64,000 bases of DNA, from contig SMOI01000026.1 in NCBI GenBank assembly GCA_008000375.1, positions 1 to 64,000 on the forward strand, given 5' to 3'. The position numbers were made by a program, and so were the translations under genes. The notes under the pieces are model-generated. The model saw only the letters and a program-made list of their open reading frames with translations. It searched no databases and was not told where the DNA came from. This document shows positions 50,461-59,812 of this stretch, piece after piece. Source of the DNA: Poteriospumella lacustris. Its lineage: Eukaryota; Sar; Chrysophyceae; Chromulinales; Dinobryaceae. Numbering within the stretch: the first letter of the stretch is position 1; each line of letters opens with the position of its first letter.

Positions 50461-50468
50461 GTCTCCAG
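50461..50468. repeat. Target site duplication, right (GTCTCCAG)
   Basis: This is the second copy of the 8-bp duplicated target. The TGACG just beyond resembles the sequence before the left copy only by chance. Confidence 0.88.
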
Positions 50469-50756
50469 TGACGCCTGGCGATTGAATGTACATATGTTGT
50501 GTCATCTACTGCTAGACTATTGCCTTATGTATTGGAGTAAAGATGTCCCGTTCGTCGTGTGTGTCGGTGCTGCGTCAGCCGCAGCGACGGCGGCGGCGGC
50601 GGCAACTTCTTTTCTCTGTCGGCCACCCTCCAGGACGATGGACCACGGAGGACAAAGAAGCTCTCTCTGTCGGCACCGTGATACTGTACCGTGTTGGATG
50701 CAGACGAAGTCGAGGAATCCGACGACAGCGACACACTTCGATTGACGCATCCTCAA
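50469..50756. other. Short region between transposon and COX15
   Basis: The 288-bp stretch has an Arg-rich open frame from 50543 that is better explained as an alternative frame upstream of COX15. It probably holds the COX15 promoter, close to the transposon end. Confidence 0.5.
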
Positions 50757-52266
50757 ATGTTGGCATCCGTCCGGACAAGTGGAAAGCGCGTGCTGCCGTC
50801 GTTGACCGCCGTGCGCAATGTGCAGGTACAGTGCAATTGAACACGCCACGACTTTCAGAGAACGCTCAATGAATACACGTCTTGTTGGCGTTTAGCGCAT
50901 TGCCATTCGACGAAATGGCACTGAAGCCCACAAAGTGGTGGAAGATGAGCTGAAGAACAACAAGCCGATCGCCTATTGGCTGTTCGGCGTAGCGGCGATG
51001 GTGGCTGGTATGGTCACTGTTGGTGGCGTCACGCGCCTCACGCGATCTGGTCTGTCCATGACGGACTGGAAGCTTCAGGGCAGCATGCCTCCTACCACTG
51101 ACGAGGAATGGGAGAAGGAGTTCGCGCGCTACAAGACGTTTCCCGAGTGGCAGCAGCGCAAGAACATGACCGTCGGCGAGTTCAAATACATCTACTTCTG
51201 GGAGTGGGGACACCGCATGTTGGGCCGTACCGTGGGTCTGGCATTTACCTTGCCCGCAGTGTATTTCGCGGCGCGAGGAAAGATCCCACGCCATCTGTAC
51301 CCCCGCCTGGGTCTTCTCTTCGGTCTGGGCGGCGGCCAGGGCCTCATCGGCTGGTGGATGGTGAAGTCGGGATTGGACATGGATCCTACACAGAAGAAAG
51401 AGATCCGAGTCAGTCCATACCGCCTGGCAACGCACTTGGCCATGGCGTTCACCACGTACGGTCTGTTGGTGTGGACGGCGCTGGACCTGCTCCAGCCGGC
51501 GTCGCAGATGAAGAAGATCGCCTCGACGCTGTCCGACGAGGTCTTGGCCGTAGCGAAGAAGTCGCGCAAGTTCAACATGCACAACTTGGGTCTCGTCGCC
51601 ATCACGGTGCTGTCTGGCGCGTATGTGGCGGGCAACGACGCCGGTCGCGCGTACAACACGTTCCCGAAGATGGGCGACGAGTGGGTTCCGGAGGGCATTT
51701 TGGAGATGACGCCGCTGTGGCGCAACTTTTTCGAGAACACGGCGACGGTGCAGTTTGACCATCGCGTCCTCGCGCTCTCCACGTTGGGTGCGGTATCGCT
51801 GGGCTACGTGACGGCGAAGAACGCGTTGAAGGGCGGCTTCCTGCAGGCGGTTCCTTCGGGCACGCGCCTGGCGTATCACGCGACGATGGGCATGGCCTGG
51901 ACGCAAGTGGGTCTGGGCATCTCCACGCTGCTGATGTATGTGCCTATTTCGCTGGCTGCGGTGCATCAGGTACGTTGTCGTGGATACGCACAGTGCTTAG
52001 GGGGCTCCTTTCAGTCTGACGAATGGTCGCGGTCGTAGGCGGGCTCGCTGGTGCTGCTGACCCTGGTCACCGTTCTGACCCACTCCCTCAACTTTGCAAA
52101 GCACGGCAAGGCCGTTGCGGCAACTGCTGCGAATGCAGCTGCTTCCGCTGCCCCGAAGGTCACCACGTCGGTGGGCACGCGAACGTTTAGCACCTTCCGC
52201 GGTCGCCCCGACGCGATGCGCCTGGCGGTGGACGCCGCGCTGAAGAAGTTCCCCACGCCACGCTAG
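50757..52266 (+). CDS. COX15: COX15, mitochondrial heme A synthase, three exons
   Basis: Exons are 50757..50825, 50896..51969 and 52039..52266 (introns 70 and 69 nt), 456 residues. Exon 1 was inferred: MLASVRTSGKRVLPSLTAVR is a typical mitochondrial presequence and joins in phase to RIAIRRNGTEAHKVVEDELK. The core follows COX15: MVTVGGVTRLTRSGLSMTDW, PEWQQ, FKYIYFWEWGHRMLGRTVGL (a heme-binding His), GGGQGLIGWWMVKSGL, VSPYRLATHLAMAF (second conserved His), GAYVAGNDAGRAYNTFPKMG, FDHRVLA and LAAVHQAGSLVLLT. Eight membrane helices fit the family. The enzyme oxidises the C8 methyl of heme O to make heme A for cytochrome c oxidase. The end, ALKKFPTPR, is just 99 bp from the POP5 stop. The hAT element lies 288 bp upstream of the start. 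Confidence 0.92.
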
Positions 52267-52365
52267 TAATGGATAGATTACTTTTGGTTGGAATCATTAC
52301 ATTCTCCTGTGTGTACTAGCTCGTTGATACATTATGTACAAATGCACAGCCCGCGCCCGCAGGCC

Positions 52366-52809
52366 TCACAGATCGATCGACGAAATCGCCTGCAGCAGCC
52401 CGTCGACGACGCGTTGCTTCGCCTCCTCGTCTGCCACTGAAAATGACACGAACTCAGACACTAGCTCCTGAACAGTGTCGATGCATGTCCGTGCCGATCC
52501 CTTGACGCGCAGGGACCGAAAGACGAGGTCCGTCGTCTTGACCTTGCTCAGGGCCGCCAGTGCGAACTGCACTTCGGTCTCTTTCTCGCGTGGGCAACGG
52601 ACAACGAGAATCCCCGAGTGCTGAATATCGAAGAACTTCACCATTGTGCTTCCGCCGATCTCGCCACTGCCAACGTCGCCGTAGAGCTCCTGGATTTTGT
52701 CGCGCAGGGCCTGGTGAATGTCGCGCAAGAGCAACTTCCTCAAGTCGCCCTCCACTGTCGCTCCACTGGGAAGCACCTGTGCGATGATGAAGCGACTCTT
52801 TATCCGCAT
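52366..52809 (-). CDS. POP5: POP5-like RNase P/MRP subunit
   Basis: A 147-residue protein starting at MRIKSRFIIAQVL (ATG at 52807-52809). The frame is open upstream to 52959, but the extra part is Arg/Val-rich and not conserved-looking. POP5 family features are visible: the MxRxKxRY-type start, LRKLLLRDIHQALRDKIQEL, the YGDVGSGEIGGS turn equivalent to the (F/Y)GDxGAG motif, VKFFDIQHSGILVVRCPREK matching the VKYxxxxTGxxIxRxxR segment, and VQFALAALSKV. The protein binds the RNA of RNase P and RNase MRP and helps process tRNA 5' ends and rRNA. The length is near that of human POP5 (about 160). It is convergent with COX15 and divergent from the small coiled-coil gene. Confidence 0.85.
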   Translation of the reverse strand: MRIKSRFIIAQVLPSGATVEGDLRKLLLRDIHQALRDKIQELYGDVGSGEIGGSTMVKFFDIQHSGILVVRCPREKETEVQFALAALSKVKTTDLVFRSLRVKGSARTCIDTVQELVSEFVSFSVADEEAKQRVVDGLLQAISSIDL

Positions 52810-53183
52810 GCTGCAAAGATCTCTGACGGTGGCACCAGTGGAACGTCGCAACGTCGGACGAAGGTGGAGGCCCTCGACGGCGACGGCCACGGCGACGACG
52901 AAGCGATGGCGACTGAAGTGGCGGCATGTTAAGCGTCGTCTGCGTAGAACAGACGTCAAACTAGGCTGTGTTTCTGGCCCGCGACCGTTACATTTTCCCG
53001 TCGCGTCGACGTCGACGTCGCCTGCTCCGCCGACTCGTTCGCCGCTTGTTCGAGAGAGTTTTGGTCGCCATGACGCCAGAAATAGACCTCTGTTGCGTGC
53101 TGGATCAGGTTTATCACTTCAGAACGTGATTCGTCTGTCAAACGACGCCGCATCTCACCGCCTATCCCACACGCCGGTCTGAG
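52810..53183. other. Divergent intergenic region, 374 bp
   Basis: This lies between the POP5 start and the small coiled-coil gene. A minus-strand frame (52956-53585) crosses it and the coiled-coil gene; it is rejected because the plus-strand exons are better supported. Confidence 0.45.
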
Positions 53184-53811
53184 ATGGAAGCCGCTACCAA
53201 GGTCATCACCGCAGCCAATGCATCTCAGTGCACACCCTATGAATTGAGGTTCGTCCACTATTGACATGAGCTGCGGAAATCGACTGTATGTGACCTCATT
53301 CCACTTCGGTGCGGTAGACAAGAGCTGAATCGCCGCGGGGCTATGGACATCCCCGAGAACAACATAAACTTTAAGACGATGCTGCAGCGCCTCATGGTGG
53401 AGTTTGTCAAAGATGAAGAGAAGAAGAACGAAGAGCGACGCATTGAGATCGAGTGCAAGCAAAAGGAGGAGCGCGATCGACTGAAGGAGGAGCGCGAGAA
53501 GCGCAAGCAAGAAGCGCTGGAGAGGTACGGCGTTGCACTTTCGGTTGCCCCTGGATGGTGCCCTCATTCGCCCATGCTCTGTCACGCTCGTAATTGGTAG
53601 ATCTCGTCAGCGCCGTGAGGCGGATCCGCAGTACTTCGAGAAGCGGAAGCCGCTGGTCGAGGAGGCGTCGACAACAGCTGCCGCGCCGGGATCGATCACC
53701 GAAGTGCCCTCAGAAGCTGCGGATGATGAAGAGGAGCAGCAGGAAGAGAAGGTCCTGGATCCCTTCCGCAGCTATCAGCCCAAGACGCGCAACAAAGTCT
53801 TTGTCAAGTAG
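53184..53811 (+). CDS. Small charged coiled-coil protein, three exons, function unknown
   Basis: Exons are 53184..53248, 53318..53524 and 53601..53811 (introns 69 and 76 nt, both ending TAG), giving 160 residues. All three joins restore one natural reading: MEAATKVITAANASQCTPYE then LRQELNRRGAMDIPENNINF. Residues about 17-55 (CTPYELRQELNRRG...INFKTMLQRLMVEF) look like a SAP-type helix-extended loop-helix or similar. Residues 55-105 are a highly charged helix (EEKKNEERRIEIECKQKEER and following), which forms a single alpha helix or coiled coil. The C-terminus is acidic, then DPFRSYQPKTRNKVFVK. I do not recognise the family. Its position downstream of the POP5 divergent promoter suggests nothing specific. 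A shorter reading from 53343 is possible. Confidence 0.68.
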
Positions 53812-54100
53812 CCGCCCGGCCCGCCGCCGCCCTGTAAATGCTGTGTATATGAATGAATCCCTCTGTTCGCTTGTGCGACACGTCCGTGTGCTCTCATGCA
53901 GTACACAGTACACAGTGTTGTCAGTTGCAGTGCACCGGATAGTCACCAGGCGACTGACCCGTCGCGTCGCAGCCGCCGCCATCGCGACAGAGACGGGCAA
54001 TGTACTCTTAAGATAGCGTTGAAGACGACTTCAGCGCCCATTTTGACGTCCAATTTGGACGGAGAAAGCGCCGCGGCGACCGTCGCGGCGACCGTCGCCG
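53812..54100. other. Short intergenic region
   Basis: No element is seen between two plus-strand genes. It contains the likely promoter of the TrhO-like gene. Confidence 0.45.
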
Positions 54101-55315
54101 ATGGCGACGAGGCACTCGTCGTTGCCGTGCGGCCTTTGGCGATACCTCGCCATCGGAACACTTCTGTATGGCGACCGGTGCATGGCAATCAACCTCAGTG
54201 GACCTGTGAGGCGAGCGCTGGACTGGATTCTTCTTCTGCTGCGGGTGTACACGATGCTGCAAGTGGCGAGCGGCCTGTTGCGGTCCAGCCGCATCGCTCC
54301 TGTCGTCCTCCGACGGGGACTGCAAGCGATGCGACAGCTCAATATTGACACGGAACCGAGAAACCCGCGCGACGACACGAGTCCAGAGTTCCGCGACACG
54401 GACGAGTTCGTCGTGGCGTCGCTTTTCCGCTTCCACCGCCTCGCGGACGACCGCGTCGACCGCATCGTCGACGAGGCGAAACACATCATATCGACGACGT
54501 GCCCCGTCATCAAGGGCACTCTCTACGTGGCCAACGAGGGCGTCAACGGGCAGTTCTGCCTCCCCGTCGCCTGGAAAGACGCGTTCCCGCACCTCCTCCG
54601 AGAGGTGGACGACGACCTCTTCGCACCGGTCGCGCTCAACTTCGGCATCCCTTTCACTGCGGGCCGCTACAAAGCCCGTTCGTTTCCGTTCAAGAAGCTG
54701 CTGATCAAGCGGCGGAGGGAGGTGCTCACGGACGGCATCGACGAGTCGCTCGACTGGGACGACGCCGGTCCGGAGCTGTCGCCCGCCGATTGGCACGCGG
54801 AACTCATCGCCAAGCGACACTTGGACAGTCAGACGCACGGCGACGACGCGCCCATCCTCCTCGACTGCCGCAACGAAATGGAATCAACGAAGGGCACCTT
54901 CGTGGGCGCCGTGCCACTGAACACGGTCAAGTTCAGCGACACGTGGACGGCGCTCGACGCGGTGCTCCGCGACGTGCCGCCCACGCGACGCATTCTCACC
55001 TTCTGCACGGGCGGCATCCGCTGCGTCAAGGTAAACGCCTACCTCAAGCAGAAGCTCGGCTACGAGAACATCGGGCGGCTGCAGCAGGGCATCATCGCCT
55101 ACGACCGCTGGATCGCCGACACGCGACCCGCCGCCACCGCCGCCACCGCCGCCACCACCACCGCTGCCGCTAGCGCCGCCGTCGGTAGTTGTACCACCGA
55201 GGCCAGCAGTAGCAGCTGCAGCAGCAGCGGGGCCCGCGAGTCGCTCTTCGTGGGCGAGAACTATCTCTTCGACCGGCGGTACCTCGCCGAGCGGTTCACG
55301 ACCGACGAGTCGTGA
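54101..55315 (+). CDS. TrhO-like tRNA uridine hydroxylase (rhodanese, UPF0176)
   Basis: A 404-residue single-exon protein. After a hydrophobic N-terminal segment (RALDWILLLLRVYTMLQVAS) comes FVVASLFRFHRLAD, then GTLYVANEGVNGQFC, the UPF0176/YceA hallmark. PILLDCRNEMESTKGTFVGA starts the rhodanese domain, and ILTFCTGGIRCVKVNAYLKQ carries the active-site Cys loop (CTGGIRC), followed by IGRLQQGIIAYDRWIAD. The end, VGENYLFDRRYLAERF, matches the family's conserved G(x)xxxFDxR. Bacterial TrhO makes 5-hydroxyuridine at tRNA position 34. Eukaryotic relatives include TSTD2; the eukaryotic activity is less certain. The Ala/Thr/Ser low-complexity insertion before GENY is unusual. ATG 54101 is the first in frame; a later one at 54182 (MAINLSG) is also possible. 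Confidence 0.85.
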   Translation: MATRHSSLPCGLWRYLAIGTLLYGDRCMAINLSGPVRRALDWILLLLRVYTMLQVASGLLRSSRIAPVVLRRGLQAMRQLNIDTEPRNPRDDTSPEFRDTDEFVVASLFRFHRLADDRVDRIVDEAKHIISTTCPVIKGTLYVANEGVNGQFCLPVAWKDAFPHLLREVDDDLFAPVALNFGIPFTAGRYKARSFPFKKLLIKRRREVLTDGIDESLDWDDAGPELSPADWHAELIAKRHLDSQTHGDDAPILLDCRNEMESTKGTFVGAVPLNTVKFSDTWTALDAVLRDVPPTRRILTFCTGGIRCVKVNAYLKQKLGYENIGRLQQGIIAYDRWIADTRPAATAATAATTTAAASAAVGSCTTEASSSSCSSSGARESLFVGENYLFDRRYLAERFTTDES

Positions 55316-55746
55316 GGCCTCGCGGCGGCCCGTGCCGCGGTCCTGTCGCCATCATTAACTGTCACCGAGCGTAACGAGAGAGAGAGAGAGAGAGGGGTTG
55401 CAGCGGTAGTTGTTGATGTGAGTATGTACAGCCACAGACACAGATGCGGGCGAAACAAGTGCAAACCAAAGGCGAGCGACCGCGACGAGGAGGCCGCGCC
55501 GCGGCGGACGACGAAGAAGAAAACGATGAGCGGCTCTGCCGCCGGGCGGTGTCGCCAGGAGGTGGCAGAGCCGAGGGGGGTGAGGCCAGGAGAGGCGGCG
55601 TAAACGTTGGCACAAACGAACATATACTGAATGATTTGGCCGGGGAAAGAGGAAACAGGCGACGAAACAAATGAAAGAACAGGGGCGGGGCAGGGGGCAG
55701 GGGCCGCGGGAAATGCGACGGATGGCGGCCGGCGACCGGGGGCGGC
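55316..55746. other. Intergenic between convergent genes, with a GA repeat
   Basis: This contains a (GA)n tract of about ten units at 55376-55395. No gene is seen. Confidence 0.5.
55376..55395. repeat. (GA)n microsatellite
   Basis: About ten perfect GA units lie in the 3' region between convergent genes. Confidence 0.9.
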
Positions 55747-57807
55747 TCACACGATGCGCTGGCAGAGCGGACACGAGTTCTGCCGCGTCAGCCACGTGCG
55801 AATGCACTGTGCGTGGAAGCAGTGCTGGTGGACGCGGTCGCAGGGCAGGGCGATGAGCATCTCGCCGAGCTCGAAGGTCGACAGGCAGATGGCGCAGTCT
55901 TCGGTGCTGGCGTCCTCGCGCGCGGCGAAGACGAGCGTCGGCAGCGCGTCGACGTCGAACTTCGACAGGCCGCGGCGGCGCACCTCGGAGATGACGTGCG
56001 GGTCGTGCAGCGACCACGCGTACGTCACCGCCACCACGAGGCGCGACACCAGCGTCAACATGTTCGTCGCGCACAGCGAAATGACGAGGCTCCGCAGCGC
56101 CAGCGTCTCGGGGCCGGCGCGCGCGGCCGCGGTGCAGAGGAAGGCCTCCGTCACGACGAGGTTCACGAGCGAGACGCAGTCGACCGTCGAGCCCATGACG
56201 CGGTTCAGCAGCCAGGCGTCCGAGGCGAGCATCGCGCGGATCATGTCCATCGCGTGCTCGGGCTCCACGCTGCGCGCCGCCTCCCAGCACAGGAAGTGGA
56301 TCTTCAGGCGCCACGGGAAGTTCAGCACGTTCAGCGCGATCTGCACGAGCACCAGGACGAGCAGGCTCAGCGACACCCAGCTGCTGCCCGCGGCCAGCGG
56401 CCGCAGCAGCGCGGGCCACGTCAGCACGTTGTACAGCTGGAAGATCGTGCTCGACAGCCCCGCGAGCAACATGCCGCGCAGGTAGCCGCCGCACGTGAAC
56501 GGCTGCATGCGCAGCAGTTCGTAGAACGGGTCGTTGAGCGCCAAGCCGGCCTCGCTCGGCGGCGCGGCGGTGAACGTCCGCAGCTGCGCCATGAGCGCCG
56601 CCCAGCGCTCGAGCCACGCGCGCTGGCTGCGGCCCCACCACGTCTCGACCTCGCGGTGCGCGAGGATCGACGACGGCGGTGACGGCGGCGTCGACGTCGG
56701 CGTTGGCGTCGCAGCGCCGGAGCGCAAGGCCGGAGGCGCCGGGAGACGCTCCAACGTGCGGAACGACGTCACGCGCCGCATCGACGAGAACGACGCGGAC
56801 GGCGTCGGGACGGGCGACAGCGCCGCCGGCTCCCCGCGGCTCTCTTCGATGTCGACCGCCTCGTCGAAGAACTCTTCATCCGCCGGCCGCGAGACTTCAA
56901 TTGAGAGGCTGGACGGCGCCGGGTCGTGCAGCTGCATTCGACTGGAGCTGCGACTGACCGCGGCACTGCGCGGCGCGTTGTCCAGTGCGACGGGCGCGTT
57001 GTGCGCCCCCGTGAGCGAGTTGTTCCGCGACAACATCACCGCCTCGGCCGAGGTGGTCACCGGCTCCGTGTAGACGCTGAAGTACTCGATGCGGATGGTC
57101 TTCAGCTCGATCTCCATGGGGAACCTGGCGGTGGAGGCGAGCTTGACGCCGAAGAAGTAGTCGTACGGCGAGTCCTCCTGCCACGAGCCGTCCGACGACG
57201 TGCTGCGGTGACGCCGCCGGTTCTGTTGGTGCTGCGGCGTACCCGAGAAGCTCGGTGTCGATTCGCGGTAGTTGTAGTGCTCGCCGGTCATCAGGTTGGC
57301 CTCGTTGAAGCGCAGTCGATCGACCAGGAACGACGCCTCTTCGCTGTCGCGACTGCGGAAGCGCACGCGCTGCTGTTTTTTCTTTGCCGCCTCGAGCGGG
57401 CTGCCTTTCTTCTTGTCGTAGTCGGACGACCAGAAGAAAAGTGTCGACCAGAAACCGCGGCGCACTTCGTTCTCGACCGCTTTGGGGATGAACCCCTGCG
57501 CCGTGTTGCCGCGGTTGTACTCGCTGCACGACCTCAGCGACGACAGAGGCGTACTCAGCACGTCCAATTTTTCGGCCGCCAGCGGACTCATAAATTGAGC
57601 CGATTCGCCGACGGATTTGGACCGCGCACTGTTCTTTTTGGATTTCGCCTTGCCACTGCGTTTGCGTCGCCGCTTCTCCACGTCTTTCGCCACGTCCGCC
57701 GAGTTGAACCGTCCACTGCGCAGGAGCGTATCAAATTGGGAATCTGCTTGTTCATTCTGAAAGAGCGGTTGCTTCTTCAACCGCACAGGAGCGGAAGGAT
57801 CCTCCAT
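55747..57807 (-). CDS. Membrane RING-H2 E3 ubiquitin ligase-like protein
   Basis: From ATG 57805-57807 the product has 686 residues. The N-terminal half is basic and disordered (AKDVEKRRRKRSGKAKSKKN; Arg/Ser-rich). Four to five membrane segments lie between about 450 and 620 (GMLLAGLSSTIFQLYNVLTW, WVSLSLLVLVLVQIALNVLN, VVTEAFLCTAAARAG, ISLCATNMLTLVSRLVVAVT). The end is a RING-H2 finger: CAICLSTFELGEMLIALPCD, then VHQHCFHAQCIRTWLTRQNS and CPLC. Eight Cys/His ligands fit C-x2-C-x14-C-x5-H-x2-H-x2-C-x9-C-x2-C; the third-to-fourth ligand gap is longer than the common C-x-H. Such proteins attach ubiquitin to membrane or ER substrates. The DMI-like FGVKLASTARFPMEIE segment near the middle is unassigned. 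Two convergent/divergent neighbours give no functional clue. Confidence 0.8.
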   Translation of the reverse strand: MEDPSAPVRLKKQPLFQNEQADSQFDTLLRSGRFNSADVAKDVEKRRRKRSGKAKSKKNSARSKSVGESAQFMSPLAAEKLDVLSTPLSSLRSCSEYNRGNTAQGFIPKAVENEVRRGFWSTLFFWSSDYDKKKGSPLEAAKKKQQRVRFRSRDSEEASFLVDRLRFNEANLMTGEHYNYRESTPSFSGTPQHQQNRRRHRSTSSDGSWQEDSPYDYFFGVKLASTARFPMEIELKTIRIEYFSVYTEPVTTSAEAVMLSRNNSLTGAHNAPVALDNAPRSAAVSRSSSRMQLHDPAPSSLSIEVSRPADEEFFDEAVDIEESRGEPAALSPVPTPSASFSSMRRVTSFRTLERLPAPPALRSGAATPTPTSTPPSPPSSILAHREVETWWGRSQRAWLERWAALMAQLRTFTAAPPSEAGLALNDPFYELLRMQPFTCGGYLRGMLLAGLSSTIFQLYNVLTWPALLRPLAAGSSWVSLSLLVLVLVQIALNVLNFPWRLKIHFLCWEAARSVEPEHAMDMIRAMLASDAWLLNRVMGSTVDCVSLVNLVVTEAFLCTAAARAGPETLALRSLVISLCATNMLTLVSRLVVAVTYAWSLHDPHVISEVRRRGLSKFDVDALPTLVFAAREDASTEDCAICLSTFELGEMLIALPCDRVHQHCFHAQCIRTWLTRQNSCPLCQRIV

Positions 57808-58541
57808 GAGAGCTAGTCGACCCACCCCAGTTGAAGTAAATCAATTAATTCTGCGTGCACGCATCAGCCGCGCCGCCGATGGAGGTCAGGGCCAAGTGAC
57901 TGGTCTAGAAGTGAGGAGTGAGTGTAGCAGATGGCTTCGTCGCCTTGTTGCCTCTCCTAACCGCTTCTCTGACGAGTCCGCTTCAAATCGCGACGGGGCG
58001 GCGCAGAAAAAACGCAGAAACGGCGTCGCGACACACACTCCCTCGCGGGCCTCCTTGCAGTTCTTTCGGTTTCGATGTGCTAAGAGTATTGATTTGTGGC
58101 TGTCGATATTTGTAGATGGTCACGTGCAAAGGAGGTTTGTGATATGTAGCTTGCATTCTCCACGTCTTGCCTTGCATTGCTTTGTTAGACTGCCAAACCG
58201 TGTTAAGGGCTCACAGATGTTGCTTTAGCACATACAGTTAAAAGTGTACATATATCTTTCTGTGTCTGATGTAGTTATGGGTATGTGGGGAGACGGCTTG
58301 GCCGTCGTCGTCGTCGTGCGTGGTGACGTTCGCGTCGCACCTCATGTTCCGGCAGAACTTCCGATGGAATTTGCAGCAACTTCGTACGGATTCGCATATT
58401 CAGACGCAAGATATTCCAATCAGGTCGAAGTATTACGGTCAATTCTCAGATACTGGGCGGCACACACACTGGATTCGGTGCTCGCATCGCTGCAGTCGCA
58501 GACACAACTACAGTTCTCAGCGCAACTTCAACGTCGACGCC
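57808..58541. other. Divergent intergenic region, 734 bp
   Basis: This lies between the RING gene and the carbonic anhydrase. The plus frame of the anhydrase exon is open from 58320, but the upstream codons are not protein-like. It probably contains both promoters and 5' UTRs. Confidence 0.45.
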
Positions 58542-59494
58542 ATGATCTGCGCAAGACTGTTGCGCGCCACAACGAAGAGCTCTCGCTCATCCTTCAATCT
58601 AGTCAATATTAGATCTTTCGGATTCCAAGATTCGCTGGCGCGGGACGCCGACTTGGACACCGTCGACCACAACATTCGAAATCTGCTCAAGAACAACCGC
58701 AACTGGGTCGAGAAGACAAACGCCCGTGATCCCACCTTCTTCGAACGCCTTGGCAAAGGTCAAGCCCCTAAGTATCTGTACTTCGGCTGCTCAGACAGCC
58801 GCGTGCCGGCCAATCGCATCCTCGGTCTGGGGTAAGCTGCCCTGTCCCACCGTTGCCTCGTTGTGCTGGTGTCTGACCACCTCGGTCTATAGCCCTGGTG
58901 AGGTATTCGTGCACCGCAATATCGGAAACCAAGTCCCGGGCAATGATTTGAACGTCTTGTCGGTGCTCGAGTACGCCGTGGGTCACTTGGGCGTCACCGA
59001 CATCATAGTCACCGGCCACTACGCGTGCGGTGCGGTGAAGGCCGCCACTGCTCGGCAGGACCTTGGCACGTTGGAAAACTGGCTGCGCTTGATCAGAGAC
59101 GTGTACCGGTTGCACAAGGACGCCCTCGACCCCATCGTGGTAAGTGTCGGCTGTGTCGTCGCGCAAAGTGAGAGCTTATACCGCTGACCGTCGCGTGATG
59201 TGGCTGCAGGACGAGGAGGAGAAGCATCAGAAACTCGTTCAGCTCAACGTCGTCGAACAATGTCTGAATGTCTACAAGACTGGCGTCGTGCAGCGTAAGC
59301 GTCAGCAGGTTATCATGGATTTGGAGCGTGCAGGGAAGAGCGCAGACGAAATCGAACGGGACGTCTTCCCGCGCATCCACGGTATGGTCTTCAACCCCGC
59401 CGATGGCGTCCTGCGGCCCCTCAAAATCGACTTCGAAAAGCGCGTTGGATCGCTGAAGAACGTGTACAGTCTCTACGAGAAGGGGCTGCACTGA
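58542..59494 (+). CDS. Beta-class carbonic anhydrase, probably mitochondrial, three exons
   Basis: Exons are 58542..58831, 58893..59139 and 59210..59494 (introns 61 and 70 nt), giving 273 residues. The N-terminus MICARLLRATTKSSRSSFNL is basic, hydroxylated and lacks acidic residues, like a mitochondrial presequence. The beta-CA zinc site is complete: LYFGCSDSRVPANRILGLGP gives the CxDSR motif and GPGEVFVHRNIGN, and VTGHYACGAVKAA gives HxxC. The C-terminal YKTGVVQRKRQQ and IHGMVFNPADGVLRPLKID match the YxxG and HGW-like end of the family. It interconverts CO2 and bicarbonate. A frame start at 58320 (MVTFASHL) is possible but would give a less plausible N-terminus. A decayed piece similar to its second exon lies at 60203-60272. 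Confidence 0.9.
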
Positions 59495-59684
59495 AGGCCG
59501 TTGTTTTTGTCACCACTTCTCCCGTCGCATCACCTGAGGCTGTGCTCAGACCGCCCGCCCCACACCGTTTGTTTATCTTCTGTAACATCTGCTATCTATT
59601 CAAGCCATGATACCATGAAGCCAGTGTTCGCACTAAAATGACAAACAAGAGCAGTCCGGCCAGACCTTTGTACCCCCCTCAAAA

Positions 59685-59706
59685 AGAGAAAAAGAGAAAA
59701 AAGAAT
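59685..59706 (-). terminator. Pol III T-run terminator for tRNA-Val
   Basis: Downstream of the tRNA on its strand is ATTC then TTTTTT and further T runs, the usual Pol III stop signal. Confidence 0.85.
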
Positions 59707-59779
59707 GATCATGCTGAGGTTCGAACTCAGGACCTTATCGGTGTTAACGATATGTGATAACCAACTACACCACACGACC
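59707..59779 (-). tRNA. tRNA-Val (anticodon AAC)
   Basis: The minus strand folds as a complete 73-nt tRNA without an intron. The acceptor arm GGTCGTG pairs with CATGATC (two G-U pairs), and the D arm has AGTTGGTTA. The anticodon stem TATCG/CGATA encloses the loop TTAACAC with anticodon AAC (valine; A34 becomes inosine). The T arm is CTGAG-TTCGAAC-CTCAG. The box B sequence GTTCGAACC is perfect. CCA is not encoded, as expected for a eukaryote. Confidence 0.95.
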
Positions 59780-59804
59780 GATGCCACTCAACGGGCACAT
59801 GGAC

Positions 59805-59812
59805 TATATAAA
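59805..59812 (-). promoter_or_regulatory. TATA-like element upstream of tRNA-Val
   Basis: TTTATATA on the tRNA strand ends 26 nt before the mature 5' end. TATA-like sequences at about -30 aid TBP placement at tRNA genes in plants and some protists. This is a position-based guess. Confidence 0.4.

Noticed and set aside
50543-50872. 109-codon plus frame before COX15 (MSRSSCVSVLRQ)
   Set aside because: Arg-rich, out of frame with COX15; the ATG at 50757 gives a presequence that splices in phase to COX15.
52956-53585. 209-codon minus-strand frame over the small coiled-coil gene
   Set aside because: The opposite strand has three exons with matching phases and a clear charged helix; the minus frame is mostly Leu-rich shadow of Lys/Glu codons.
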